51,358 bases of DNA from Streptococcus sp. HMSC074B11 (GTDB taxonomy: Bacteria; Bacillota; Bacilli; Lactobacillales; Streptococcaceae), in NCBI RefSeq assembly GCF_001808705.1, contig NZ_KV794302.1, forward strand, positions 48,458 through 99,815. The letters are read 5' to 3'. Both the position numbers and the translations under genes were made by a program. The stretch's first letter is position 1, and each line of letters opens with the position of its first letter. The notes under the pieces were generated by a model. It made no database searches, was not told the origin of the DNA, and was given only the letters and a program-made list of their open reading frames with translations. Below, piece after piece: positions 33,739 through 42,659 of this stretch.

Positions 33739-33891
33739 TATACTCAATGAAAATCAAAGAGCAAACTATGAAGATAGCCGCAGGTTGCTCAAAACACCGT
33801 TTTGAGGTTGTGGATAGAACTGACGAAGGCAGTAACATATATACTGCAAGGGGACGCTGACGTGGTTTGAAGAGATTTTCGAAGAGTATTA
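33739..33891. repeat. BOX element
   Basis: A 153-bp copy with a boxC-like end (TATACTCAATGAAAATCAAA), a central TGCTCAAAACACCGTTTTGA hairpin module, and a boxA-like end (GGGGACGCTGACGTGGTTTG, then GAAGAGTATTA). Its last bases overlap the patB stop codon. BOX repeats are typical of S. pneumoniae and close relatives. Confidence 0.88.
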
Positions 33892-35655
33892 TTCAAAGAC
33901 AAATTGATTATGGTACAGTTCGGAGTAAAAGCCTCCAAGCTTGAGTAATTCGTGATGATTCCCTTGTTCGATAACCTCACCATCCTTAAGGACAATAATC
34001 TGATCTGCATTAAGAATGGTTTTCAAGCGGTGAGCAATCACAAAACTAGTTCTTCCTGCCACAATAGCTTCCATGGCATTTTGAATCTTGCTTTCTGTTA
34101 CAGTATCAACGTTTGATGTTGCCTCATCCAAAATTAAGACCTGCGGATCTGTCATTAAGGTTCGGGCGATGGAAATCAACTGTTTTTGGCCAGTTGAGAA
34201 GACGCTCTGGTCATCATTAATCAAAGTGTCATACTTTTCTGGCAAACTTTCGATATATTCATGGATGTGTGTAGCCTTAGCAGCTGCTTCTACCATCTCC
34301 TGACTAGCATCCGGTACACCGAATCGAATATTGTCACGAATAGTTCCGCTAAACAAAACAGAATCCTGCAAGACAATTCCCACCTTGCTTCGCAAACTAT
34401 CCAAATCAAATTCTCGGATATCTCTGCCATCAAAGCTGATACTTCCTGCATCCACATCATAAAAACGATTGATCAAGTTCATGATAGTTGTTTTCCCTGA
34501 ACCTGTCGGACCAACTACCGCAATCATTTTCCCTTTTGGAGCTGAAATGCTGACATCTTTCAGAATCGGTTTTCCTGGCAGGTAGGAGAAGTCCACGTTA
34601 CGAATCTCCACACCCTCTTTTAATTCGTTAAAGATTGGAGCATCTTGAGGACGAATTTCTTCTTCTGCATCAAACATTTCTTGGATACGGTCTGCACCTG
34701 TAAAGGCCAGTTGCAAACTTCCCCAACTCGCCGCTAATTGGATAATGGGCTGGTAATACTGTTGCGAAAACTGAGTAAACATGACAATCAAACCAAGTGC
34801 AGTTGCTGTCTCGATGTTCTTATCATTCAGTAAGACAGCTGAACCAACAAAAATAACTACTGCTGTATTGACCAAGCTCATCCCGTTCATAACAGGGAAA
34901 AGAATTCCTGAGAACATTCTTCCCTTAAAGGTTGCTTTTCGAACACGCTCATTTTGCTCAACAAAACCTGCAATCACATCTTCTTGGATACCTTGAACAA
35001 TAATGGCTTTTTGTCCAGAGATACTCTCATCCATATAAGCATTGAGTTTCCCAACTTCTTTTTGTTGGAGGTTGGTGTATTTTCGCGCTAGCTTTAAGAT
35101 AAAGAAGACCATGATAACAGCTATTGGAGTGCTGGCAATTGTGATTAAAGCCAAGGTGACATTTTTTACGAACATGACAATCAGCAAGCCAATAAAAAGG
35201 GCAATATTTGTCATGACAGACACTAAACTTTCGTTGAAAGCTTGGAGAATATTATCTAAATCACTGGTAAAACGTGACAGGACATCCCCATCTTGATGGC
35301 GGTCAAAGAAGGAAACAGTCAAGCGAGAAAGCTTGCCAAAAAGTCCCTTACGCATCTCATTTGTCGATTCGGCAATAATACGGCTCATCAAAACCATATA
35401 GATAAGACTCGACACCACGAGCACAATCAAAATATAAGCAAGATTCATCAAGAGTCCTAATAGACTTTGCCAAACCATATCAGTATTTCCATTTTGATAA
35501 GCTATAACTAAATTAGCCAGTTCCGTGACTGTTTGACCTGCAAATACTGGAAAGAGGGCTTGTGCAATCGTTGCAATGATAATCATAGCAATAACAACGA
35601 CAAAGGATATCTTATAAACTTTAAAATAGTTCCAAAAGAATTCAAATGTCTTCAT
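33889..35655 (-). CDS. patB: multidrug ABC exporter half-transporter PatB
   Basis: A 588-residue half-transporter: six membrane segments (residues ~15-310) and an ATPase domain. Motifs: Walker A VVGPTGSGKTTIMN, signature FSTGQKQLISIARTL, Walker B VLILDEATS, switch His in FVIAHRLKT. The LSGGQ-type signature is degenerate (STGQ), as expected for one half of a heterodimer. With PatA it exports fluoroquinolones and dyes in pneumococci. AGGAG precedes the ATG at 35653-35655, which is 1 nt after the patA stop. Length equals the pneumococcal protein. Confidence 0.9.
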   Translation of the reverse strand: MKTFEFFWNYFKVYKISFVVVIAMIIIATIAQALFPVFAGQTVTELANLVIAYQNGNTDMVWQSLLGLLMNLAYILIVLVVSSLIYMVLMSRIIAESTNEMRKGLFGKLSRLTVSFFDRHQDGDVLSRFTSDLDNILQAFNESLVSVMTNIALFIGLLIVMFVKNVTLALITIASTPIAVIMVFFILKLARKYTNLQQKEVGKLNAYMDESISGQKAIIVQGIQEDVIAGFVEQNERVRKATFKGRMFSGILFPVMNGMSLVNTAVVIFVGSAVLLNDKNIETATALGLIVMFTQFSQQYYQPIIQLAASWGSLQLAFTGADRIQEMFDAEEEIRPQDAPIFNELKEGVEIRNVDFSYLPGKPILKDVSISAPKGKMIAVVGPTGSGKTTIMNLINRFYDVDAGSISFDGRDIREFDLDSLRSKVGIVLQDSVLFSGTIRDNIRFGVPDASQEMVEAAAKATHIHEYIESLPEKYDTLINDDQSVFSTGQKQLISIARTLMTDPQVLILDEATSNVDTVTESKIQNAMEAIVAGRTSFVIAHRLKTILNADQIIVLKDGEVIEQGNHHELLKLGGFYSELYHNQFVFE

Positions 35656-35656
35656 C

Positions 35657-37363
35657 CTACTCCTCCTTTCCTTTTTGCGTCTCGTAAATTTCACGATAAA
35701 CTGGGTTTGATACAACCAAGTCAGTGTGTTTGCCTTGACCAATCAAGCGACCTTGGTCAAGCACTAAAATTTTATCAGCATGCACAACAGAGCTAATTTT
35801 TTGTGCGATGATAATCGTAGTCGTCCCCTTCAAATCCTTGTTGAGGGCTTCTTGAACCAAACGTTCCGATTTGGCATCAAGGGCAGAGGTTGAATCATCG
35901 AAAATCAAGATACGAGGATTGCTGACAATTCCACGCGCAATAGACATTCTTTGTTTTTGTCCACCAGAAAAGTTAGTCCCACGTTCCTCAACCGGACTTT
36001 CAAAAGCCAAGTCCATACGACTAATAAATTCACTGGCCTGGGCGATGCGAGCTGCGCGTTCCATTTCTGAAACTGTCGCATCTCCCTTACCTTGTCTGAG
36101 ATTATCTGCGATGGTTCCACTAAAGAGAATGGCTCTTTGTAGGACGATAGAAACTGTCTTACGAAGCGTCCCTTCACTAACTGTCCGAATGTCCTTTCCA
36201 CCAATCTTGATCGAACCTTGCTGAGGATCAAATAATCGTGGAATCAACTGAGCCAAGGTTGATTTCCCTGCACCAGTTGCTCCGACAACCCCAACCATTT
36301 CACCAGCTGCGATATCGAAGGATACATCTTTTAGGATAGGCTCTTCATCATTTGGATAGGTAAATGTGACCTTTTCAAAACTGAGACTTCCTTCCAATTC
36401 TTCATCTTCCACATCATTGAAAGTCATAGCCGGTTCTGTATCAAGGATTTCACGAATACGACGAAGGGAAATCATGGCACGAGTGACTGAATTTCCCAAA
36501 AATCCAACCATGACGATGGTAAAGATAATCTGACTCAGGTAGTTTACAAAGGAAGCAATGGAACCAACTACTGACGGATCTGACTCTGCCATACCTGCTA
36601 CAAGCCAGATTGAAAGAAAGACAGCCCCGTATGAAATCATCATCATTACAGGTTGAACGATAGAAAAGGCGTAACCGATATAAAGGTTTTCACCCAGTAA
36701 TTCATCGGATACCTGCGTAAACTTAGCAAACTGGTCTTTTTCTCGAACAAAAGACTTAACCACGCGCACACCACGTAAATTTTCTTTGGCAATGGCATTG
36801 ATACGCTCCAATAAGGTCTGGAATTTTGCAAATCGCGGTCCCATCATCCCCATCATAAGACCTGTCATGGCGACGATTAAAACGACCATAAGAACTAGCA
36901 CCCACCACAGCGAAGGCAGAGTGACAACGGCTAATATAAAGGAACCAATAAATAAAATCGGTAGTCGAAAGAGGATTTGGAAGGTCATCATGACTACGTT
37001 CTGAATCTGATTGATATCGTTGGTCATACGAACAACAAGGTTCCCTGCATTAAACTTCTCAATATTAGCGTATGAGAAAGTTTGAATCTTACGAAAGGCA
37101 TCCTCCCGTAAATCAGACGAAACTCCTTGAGCAATGTAGGCGGCTAACACAACGTTGATGCCACCTGCAATCAAACCAATCAAGGCAACAAGGATTAACC
37201 AAAAACCGATAGTATAAATAGCTTCATTATCACCCGTTAGCAGTGCCTCTAAAACCTCCTGCAAATAACGTGGTTGCAAGAGTGAACTCGTTACCATTAG
37301 ACCTGTCATAACCAAGGAAGCCAGGGCCTGCCATTTATAGGCTTTTATTTTCTGAAACAGCAT
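35657..37363 (-). CDS. patA: multidrug ABC exporter half-transporter PatA
   Basis: A 568-residue half-transporter with six membrane segments and an ATPase domain: Walker A VVGATGAGKSTLAQ, signature NFSGGQKQRMSIARG, Walker B ILIFDDSTSALD, switch region IIIAQKISS. The usual catalytic Glu after Walker B is Asp, and the switch His is Gln. PatA therefore contributes the inactive nucleotide site of the PatAB dimer, while its canonical signature serves PatB's site. GGGGGAAAT precedes the ATG. Expression should be controlled by the attenuator in its leader. Confidence 0.92.
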   Translation of the reverse strand: MLFQKIKAYKWQALASLVMTGLMVTSSLLQPRYLQEVLEALLTGDNEAIYTIGFWLILVALIGLIAGGINVVLAAYIAQGVSSDLREDAFRKIQTFSYANIEKFNAGNLVVRMTNDINQIQNVVMMTFQILFRLPILFIGSFILAVVTLPSLWWVLVLMVVLIVAMTGLMMGMMGPRFAKFQTLLERINAIAKENLRGVRVVKSFVREKDQFAKFTQVSDELLGENLYIGYAFSIVQPVMMMISYGAVFLSIWLVAGMAESDPSVVGSIASFVNYLSQIIFTIVMVGFLGNSVTRAMISLRRIREILDTEPAMTFNDVEDEELEGSLSFEKVTFTYPNDEEPILKDVSFDIAAGEMVGVVGATGAGKSTLAQLIPRLFDPQQGSIKIGGKDIRTVSEGTLRKTVSIVLQRAILFSGTIADNLRQGKGDATVSEMERAARIAQASEFISRMDLAFESPVEERGTNFSGGQKQRMSIARGIVSNPRILIFDDSTSALDAKSERLVQEALNKDLKGTTTIIIAQKISSVVHADKILVLDQGRLIGQGKHTDLVVSNPVYREIYETQKGKEE

Positions 37364-37383
37364 ATTTCCCCCTTATAAGATAG

Positions 37384-37414
37384 ACAAAAGGGGACGACAG
37401 TTCTGTCAGTCCCT
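37384..37414 (-). terminator. attenuator in the patA leader
   Basis: GGGACGACAG / CTGTCAGTCCC (37391-37413, one bulge) followed by UUUUG on the minus strand forms an intrinsic terminator 22 nt upstream of the patA ATG and downstream of its promoter. Premature termination here would limit patAB expression. Confidence 0.8.
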
Positions 37415-37437
37415 TCTTATGCTTTCATGTTGATACT

Positions 37438-37466
37438 ATTCTAACAAAAAAGAATGCTATTGTCAA
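37438..37466 (-). promoter_or_regulatory. promoter of patAB
   Basis: Consensus TTGACA (37461-37466), 17-nt spacer, TAGAAT (37438-37443). The transcript would begin with a leader of ~68 nt that includes the short frame ATG AAA GCA TAA just before the attenuator. Confidence 0.85.
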
Positions 37467-37551
37467 AGCACTCAGCTCTCAGAAGCTTGTGCAAGCACGA
37501 CATTAGCATTCTATCAATCCTTTAAAAATCTTCTAATTGAGAACAGAATTT

Positions 37552-38253
37552 TTATTTCTCTGAACTAGCTTGCTCCTCTAGTTTAGCTTGTCCAATTTCA
37601 CGGTAGCTACGGTCCCCAACAATCTTGACTGAGAACTGACCATCTTCGTACTCAAGAATCGTCACACTTCCATTATCAAGGCCATGCGGATGCATGCCAT
37701 TAATTAAATAAACAATGGTTCCAATAGTCATTCCATGGCTGACTACGAGAGCATTTCCTCCCCCATTAGCTTCCATTTCCTTAGCAATGGCTTCAAAACC
37801 TTCCCAGATGCGACCACTTAGTTTTTCCCAGCCTTCAGCCCAGCCTGCTGTATCCACTTCTACCAATCCTTCAGCCAGCTCAGCATAGGACAAACGATGC
37901 ACATGATCGACATTAAAGATACGTGGGATGATGCCCATAAAAAGGTCTCCATCATATGCACCATCAAAACTACCAAAGCACCATTCACGGATTCGCTTAT
38001 CCATACGATAAGGAATTTGTCCTGTCAAACCTAATTCCTCAAGGATAATTCCCATTGTCTGAATGGTCCGTCCAGAGTCACTTGAATAAGCACGCTCGAA
38101 GCTTAAGCCTGATTCACGCAAGCCAATTCCCAATTCATGAATACCTCGCTCTCCCTCAGCTGTTAGGGGAGTATCACTCCAACCTTGAGCACGCCCAATC
38201 GTATTAAACATTGTTTTCCCATGACGCACTAGATACAATTTTACACTTGCCAT
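37552..38253 (-). CDS. histidine phosphatase family protein
   Basis: A 233-residue protein of the phosphoglycerate mutase/acid phosphatase superfamily: YLVRHGKTMFNTIGRAQGWS (catalytic RHG), ERAYSSDSGRTIQT, and the second His in LVVSHGMTIG. Such proteins are often annotated as phosphoglycerate mutase, but a general or small-molecule phosphatase is more likely. GGAGGACGGAAA precedes the ATG. An extended -10 (TGCTATAAT, TATAAT at 38276-38281) lies ~25 nt upstream. Confidence 0.82.
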   Translation of the reverse strand: MASVKLYLVRHGKTMFNTIGRAQGWSDTPLTAEGERGIHELGIGLRESGLSFERAYSSDSGRTIQTMGIILEELGLTGQIPYRMDKRIREWCFGSFDGAYDGDLFMGIIPRIFNVDHVHRLSYAELAEGLVEVDTAGWAEGWEKLSGRIWEGFEAIAKEMEANGGGNALVVSHGMTIGTIVYLINGMHPHGLDNGSVTILEYEDGQFSVKIVGDRSYREIGQAKLEEQASSEK

Positions 38254-38275
38254 TTTCCGTCCTCCATATGTATCT

Positions 38276-38284
38276 ATTATAGCA
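38276..38284 (-). promoter_or_regulatory. extended -10 promoter of the histidine phosphatase gene
   Basis: TGCTATAAT on the minus strand; no good -35. Confidence 0.6.
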
Positions 38285-38362
38285 TGATTTCAAGCAAAAA
38301 CCTCGTCCTAACCCACTGAGTCCAACATCACCACTTAAACTAGATTTTACAAATCTGATAAT

Positions 38363-38800
38363 CTATGTCTTATCATTCTTAGAAGGAGCAACTTTAGATA
38401 TCTCGGTGGTCTCATTTTTTACCTGTTCTTCTTTTTTCTTCTCGCTTTCTTCTTTTGACTTTTTTTCTGTTTTCTTCGTCTTGTCGTCAGTCTTTTTAAA
38501 AGGTGGAAAACGAAATTCAAATTGATTTTTCCCAGTGTCAACAATCGCTATGAAGCCATTTTCATCACTACGATAAGTTGCCTTTCCTGCATTAAATGAC
38601 TGCTGACCACTCTCAGAACTAGCTTTTTCATAGGTCCTCTTAGCAATTGCAAATGCAAGAAGTTTTTCTTTATTTAAGGCATAATCCTGATGATGTGCTA
38701 GTTGCCGATTTAGATAAAACTGCAACAAAAGACTAAAAATTCCAGCAATAGTGACAGCGTATAGGAGAACTCCTGCTCTAACTTTTTTCTTTTTCAACAC
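38363..38800 (-). CDS. comGG: competence pilus protein ComGG (CglG)
   Basis: A 145-residue minor pseudopilin with an N-terminal hydrophobic segment ([20 protein letters not shown]) and a very Lys/Glu-rich C-terminal tail. It is the last gene of the comG operon for the DNA-uptake pilus and overlaps comGF by 23 nt. The start is GTG at 38798-38800, with TTG as the next codon. Confidence 0.85.
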   Translation of the reverse strand: MLKKKKVRAGVLLYAVTIAGIFSLLLQFYLNRQLAHHQDYALNKEKLLAFAIAKRTYEKASSESGQQSFNAGKATYRSDENGFIAIVDTGKNQFEFRFPPFKKTDDKTKKTEKKSKEESEKKKEEQVKNETTEISKVAPSKNDKT

Positions 38801-39239
38801 GATAGATAAATTCCCTCTCTAGTCCCTTTTCAAACTGAAAGTGAAAGTGCAACTCCTGCCCTTTTTCTTGAATTCGAGCTGATTTTAGACCGTAGACCAT
38901 GGGTTGATAACCACGTCCACTGGCATCTGTTTTCCGGAAATCATTTGACTTTGATTTACCCATGGAAATGGGGTTACCTTCCTGTCTGAGGTAAAGCCTA
39001 TCATTCTCCACTTTTTCAAATTGGGCTCGATTCAGCTCTGCTTCTAGCTGATCCACAAATAAAAGCCATTCTTTTTGCTCACTTCTCTGCTGATAGCGAA
39101 CCTCTGAAACCAAGAGTTGGCTCATAGCTTGAAAAAGAAGTAAGCTACCACTAATAACGATAAGGGCAACCAAGGATTCTAAAAGTGTAAAAGCTCTGAC
39201 CCTACTTGTCTTGAATCGCCAGTAATTTCTCCGTTCCAT
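38778..39239 (-). CDS. comGF: competence pseudopilin ComGF (CglF)
   Basis: A 153-residue pseudopilin with the class III prepilin motif [20 protein letters not shown] near the N-terminus, cut by the prepilin peptidase before Phe. The ATG at 39237-39239 is chosen because GGAGG lies 6 nt upstream; it overlaps the end of comGE. The body ends [20 protein letters not shown]. Confidence 0.88.
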   Translation of the reverse strand: MERRNYWRFKTSRVRAFTLLESLVALIVISGSLLLFQAMSQLLVSEVRYQQRSEQKEWLLFVDQLEAELNRAQFEKVENDRLYLRQEGNPISMGKSKSNDFRKTDASGRGYQPMVYGLKSARIQEKGQELHFHFQFEKGLEREFIYRVEKEKS

Positions 39240-39504
39240 GGTATACCTCCAAACCTCGCTCATTCGAGACAACATGAACCGTAAGGCCATTGACAGTTAA
39301 CTGCTTTTGTCCAGTCTGCAAAGCCATACGAGCCACTCGCAAAACTTCTTCCTGTTTTAGAAGTTCTACTTCTCTTTTTCTACTTTCTTGAATCTGTCCC
39401 AGCAAGAGGGTGGCTATACTGGCAAAAATGGCTAGTGAAATCACTGCCTCTAGTAGAATAACAGCCTTAATTTTTTGCTTCTTGAATACGTTTAATCTTT
39501 CCAT
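39202..39504 (-). CDS. comGE: competence pseudopilin ComGE (CglE)
   Basis: A 100-residue pseudopilin with prepilin-type N-terminus [20 protein letters not shown] and a short soluble part ([20 protein letters not shown]). It overlaps comGD by 38 nt and comGF by 38 nt, the normal compact arrangement. Confidence 0.88.
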   Translation of the reverse strand: MERLNVFKKQKIKAVILLEAVISLAIFASIATLLLGQIQESRKREVELLKQEEVLRVARMALQTGQKQLTVNGLTVHVVSNERGLEVYHGTEKLLAIQDK

Positions 39505-39901
39505 TTCCTAGATATAGTTGGTAGCGAACCACTTCTTTCCTTGTTTGAAATCTCACGCTAGCTAGAGACGAATTCCCTCCAGCCTTATCAAAGGTAATTG
39601 ACTGATTAGACTGCAATTGAATGCCTTTAGGAATAGCCAATTTCTGATAGCCATTCCCAATACTTCTCTCTTCTAGCATTAAGTTCATCTTCTGCTGGCT
39701 AGCCAGACTTCGCTTCTGGGTTTCTCGATAAAGTTCCTCAAACTCCATAAAGAAAATTTGCTCTTCCACAGCTGCAAAAGTTGATTGAACTGAACTCGAC
39801 AAGCCCAAGGCTAACAGGCTGACTATTCCTAAGACCAATAAACTTTCTAGCATAGTAAAAGCCCTAATCCGAAACTGTTTGACTTGTCTTTTGTTTTGCA
39901 T
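39467..39901 (-). CDS. comGD: competence pseudopilin ComGD (CglD)
   Basis: A 144-residue pseudopilin with the prepilin motif AFTMLESLLVLGIVSLLALG. The ATG at 39899-39901 follows AAGGAATATC and overlaps comGC by 38 nt. A longer frame upstream lies inside comGC and is not used. Confidence 0.88.
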   Translation of the reverse strand: MQNKRQVKQFRIRAFTMLESLLVLGIVSLLALGLSSSVQSTFAAVEEQIFFMEFEELYRETQKRSLASQQKMNLMLEERSIGNGYQKLAIPKGIQLQSNQSITFDKAGGNSSLASVRFQTRKEVVRYQLYLGNGKIKRIQEAKN

Positions 39902-40187
39902 GATATTCCTTATAGGCTTTTGCTTGCTCAGCAGTAATGCGTCCATCTGCCTGTAATTTGCTTAGACTAGCATCTTCATTTTTATCCAGACTATACAGTT
40001 CTGCTTGGCTTTCTACCACCTTGACGACAGCTGCTTTCCCCTTATCATTGACTGCATCCTTTTGCTTAGTAAGATTTGGCACAAACAATAAGAGTAGGAC
40101 GCTAATGATAAGAAGGACCACTAACATTTCTACCAGTGTAAAAGCTTTTGCCTTCGTTTCTTTTAATTTCATCATCATTTTTTTCAT
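39864..40187 (-). CDS. comGC: major competence pilin ComGC (CglC)
   Basis: A 107-residue precursor of the major transformation pilin. The prepilin site AFTLVEMLVVLLIISVLLLL follows a basic leader of 15 residues. The mature part contains SQAELYSLDKNEDASLSKLQ. It starts directly after the comGB stop. Confidence 0.93.
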   Translation of the reverse strand: MKKMMMKLKETKAKAFTLVEMLVVLLIISVLLLLFVPNLTKQKDAVNDKGKAAVVKVVESQAELYSLDKNEDASLSKLQADGRITAEQAKAYKEYHAKQKTSQTVSD

Positions 40188-41231
40188 CTAAAAATTTACC
40201 TCCATATTTTGATACATCGGCAGCAACATAGCTGCATACAATAAAACGATTAGCAGGGCTACAAAAATAAAGACCAGTGGTTGAACAAGGTTCATGGTCC
40301 GATTAACTCGAGTAAAGAAGGATTCCCAGGTTTTTTCCGCATAGATTTCCAATTCGCTTCCCAATTTGGATTTAACCTCTCCATATTCAATGATTAATCC
40401 CAACTCCTTTCTAAAGAAGGGATAGGTCTGAACAACCTTAGAAAATTCCTGCCCATTTTGCAAAGATTGCTCTAAATCGTATCCAATTTCCTTAAAAAGA
40501 GGATTCCCTTGCTCCTGCATCATCTGGAAAATCTGTGCCAACTCTAAACCTTGTCCAATCATATTTCCCCATTCCCGAGCATAATAGGCAGTTAGATAAT
40601 ACTGAACAAACACACCTAGAAATGGAAATTTAGCCAGAAAAGAGAAGACTGATATCTTCCTAGATTTCCTGTAGAAAATCAGCCCTGTTAAAGATGCAAA
40701 ACTTAGTACCACAGTAAGTCCGAGAAAAATCTGTGGTAGATTGCTAATCACTAAGGTAGCTATGTTACTACTATCCAGTTGGGGCAAGAGATAATTTCGC
40801 AACCCCAACATTATGAGCAGTAAGAAAGCTAGCAAAATAAGTGGGTAGGTCGCAACTTCAATTAACCTCTTCTTGACCTTAGCAAGATTATCCAAATATT
40901 CTTCAATTTTCCCCAAACTCAAATGGAGATTTCCATGAACTTCAGCCAATGAAAGTTGAGTGACAATCGCACTCGAAAAACCTAAATTCCCCATCATTTC
41001 CGAGAAAGATTTTCCTTTCGATAGTCCTAGGTGCATCTGCGAAACATATTCCTTCTCCAACAAAAGACTTCTATCAAGAAAGGAAATGATTTCTACCAAG
41101 TGAAAACCACTCGAAAACAAATTGTTAAAGAGAGTGATAATTTTCTTCTGCTTACTGGTAGCTAATTTTCTCCGTTTCAGCTTGAAGGGCAGTGATATGT
41201 CCGTCTTTAAGAAGCTGATCAATTTGCTCAT
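40188..41231 (-). CDS. comGB: competence pilus assembly membrane protein ComGB (CglB)
   Basis: A 347-residue polytopic protein of the type II secretion F family (PilC/GspF). Membrane segments are LILLAFLLLIMLGLRNYLL, IFLGLTVVLSFASLTGLIFY and the C-terminal PLVFIFVALLIVLLYAAMLL. The start is uncertain. The ATG at 41229-41231 overlaps comGA by 80 nt; the position of the usual shorter start reads ACG here. Confidence 0.88.
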   Translation of the reverse strand: MSKLISFLKTDISLPFKLKRRKLATSKQKKIITLFNNLFSSGFHLVEIISFLDRSLLLEKEYVSQMHLGLSKGKSFSEMMGNLGFSSAIVTQLSLAEVHGNLHLSLGKIEEYLDNLAKVKKRLIEVATYPLILLAFLLLIMLGLRNYLLPQLDSSNIATLVISNLPQIFLGLTVVLSFASLTGLIFYRKSRKISVFSFLAKFPFLGVFVQYYLTAYYAREWGNMIGQGLELAQIFQMMQEQGNPLFKEIGYDLEQSLQNGQEFSKVVQTYPFFRKELGLIIEYGEVKSKLGSELEIYAEKTWESFFTRVNRTMNLVQPLVFIFVALLIVLLYAAMLLPMYQNMEVNF

Positions 41232-42093
41232 TCCACTTTTCTGCCTGGTGTTCTGAATAATTTTGGTTTGCAAAATCAATAATTCCTCCTCCCCCGATTA
41301 GTCTCTGGTAGCAAATACCTTGTAAAACAACTGCGAGTTCATCTTCACTGACACCCAGTTCTAAAAGACGCTCATAGACCCCACGAATACTCTTTGCATG
41401 TATGGTCGAAAACACTGTAGCTCCCGTTAAGCTCGCTCTTACAACAGCACGGGCTGTTTCGCTATCCCGGATTTCTCCAATGATTAAAAGATCTGGGCGG
41501 TGGCGCAAAGAAAGTTTTATCAAGTTTTCATAACTCAGTCCAATAGCTTCATTGAGTTGTAATTGCAGCATCTCTTTTTGCTTAATCTCGACTGGGTCCT
41601 CAATGGACATGACTTGTTGTCCCTTAAAAAATGACTTAGCTAATTCATGCATTAAGGTAGTTTTACCACTTCCTACAGGTCCTGCAAATAGATAAAGGCC
41701 GCGTTGCCTAAAGCCCTTTTCTAGTTCCTTAAGGTCTTGAAACCAGAAACGCAACTCTTGTTCTTCATCATGCAAAAGGCGAATAACTAAACTCTCATGA
41801 CCACGATAATCTCCTACCGTCGATAAGCGTAGTGAAGAAACCTTGCCATCATGCTGATAATCACAGGACCCAAGCTGACTACGACGCTTTTCTCCAACAT
41901 TCATCCCCGCAATAAACTTAAAATGACTAATCACTGCGCCCAACTTTTCAAAGTCATAGCTATTAATCAACCGCCTTTCATCACCTATTCGCATATGCAA
42001 CTCATAAACCTTGTCCTTGGGAATAAAATAGATATCCTGAGCTCCATCCTTTTTTGCGAGACTAATCAATTCTTGTGCAAGTGCTTGTACCAT
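41152..42093 (-). CDS. comGA: competence pilus assembly ATPase ComGA (CglA)
   Basis: A 313-residue traffic ATPase of the GspE/PilB family: Walker A LFAGPVGSGKTTLMHEL, Asp box MSIEDPVEI, Walker B LLIIGEIRDSETA and His box IHAKSIRGVYERLLELG. It powers assembly of the transformation pilus. GAGGAGGGAAT precedes the ATG. It is first in the operon and directly follows the cin-box-like promoter. Confidence 0.94.
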   Translation of the reverse strand: MVQALAQELISLAKKDGAQDIYFIPKDKVYELHMRIGDERRLINSYDFEKLGAVISHFKFIAGMNVGEKRRSQLGSCDYQHDGKVSSLRLSTVGDYRGHESLVIRLLHDEEQELRFWFQDLKELEKGFRQRGLYLFAGPVGSGKTTLMHELAKSFFKGQQVMSIEDPVEIKQKEMLQLQLNEAIGLSYENLIKLSLRHRPDLLIIGEIRDSETARAVVRASLTGATVFSTIHAKSIRGVYERLLELGVSEDELAVVLQGICYQRLIGGGGIIDFANQNYSEHQAEKWNEQIDQLLKDGHITALQAETEKISYQ

Positions 42094-42111
42094 ATTCCCT
42101 CCTCAGTTAAT

Positions 42112-42119
42112 TATTCGAA
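42112..42119 (-). promoter_or_regulatory. cin-box-like ComX (SigX) promoter of comG
   Basis: The minus strand reads TTCGAATA, one base from the TACGAATA cin-box used by the competence sigma factor ComX, ~19 nt before the comGA start. Its short distance to the start codon gives a very short leader. Confidence 0.75.
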
Positions 42120-42126
42120 GAAAATA

Positions 42127-42159
42127 CAAAAAAAGAACAACTTTATTAAAAAGTTGTTC
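42127..42159 (-). terminator. terminator of the DUF1033 gene
   Basis: GAACAACTT / AAGTTGTTC (42135-42143, 42151-42159) with a U-tract on the minus strand. The stop codon of the gene lies in the loop. It isolates comG from upstream transcription. Confidence 0.88.
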
Positions 42160-42523
42160 CATCTTTTTTGATGCGACACGTCCGGTGGATTTCTAAACCA
42201 GTTTGTTTTTCATAACCCGGTCTGAATTTTTCATCTGGTATAACTTGACCATCTTCCAGTAAAGCCAAGGAATGATATTGCTGCAGAAATTCATCACATT
42301 CCTCACACCAACGCTTATCCTCCGGATTCCAAAATATGGTCATTAAGTCTCCTCGACTTTTATATAGTGGAATTTTCTTTTCCAGCTCAAACCAGCAAGA
42401 TTTATAATACTTCAAGGCATCATAGTAATTTTCAAATTTCTTACTACTAATGACGTCTTCTTCCCATCCTTCTATGAACCACCAAGGTTCAAAATCCCCG
42501 TACATTTCTATCACTCGATACAT
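42146..42523 (-). CDS. DUF1033 family protein
   Basis: A 125-residue soluble protein rich in Trp and Tyr (MYRVIEMYGDFEPWWFIEGW, YDALKYYKSCWFELEKK, WNPEDKRWCEECDEFLQQYH). It matches the DUF1033 type found next to comG in streptococci; function unknown. AAGGAAATGAAACT precedes the ATG at 42521-42523. Confidence 0.85.
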   Translation of the reverse strand: MYRVIEMYGDFEPWWFIEGWEEDVISSKKFENYYDALKYYKSCWFELEKKIPLYKSRGDLMTIFWNPEDKRWCEECDEFLQQYHSLALLEDGQVIPDEKFRPGYEKQTGLEIHRTCRIKKDGTTF

Positions 42524-42609
42524 AGTTTCATTTCCTTTGTATCGTATATTATAGCGAAATTTTAAGAACAATGAAAGAAATTTGCTTGCTTTCACGAATT
42601 ATCTAATAT

Positions 42610-42650
42610 TTTCAAAAAATCCAGCAATTCTAAAAAGAATAACTGGATTC
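42610..42650 (-). terminator. terminator of the alcohol dehydrogenase gene
   Basis: AATCCAG / CTGGATT with an inner ATTCT/AGAAT stem (42619-42649), followed on the minus strand by a U-tract. Confidence 0.85.
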
Positions 42651-42659
42651 AAAATTCGA

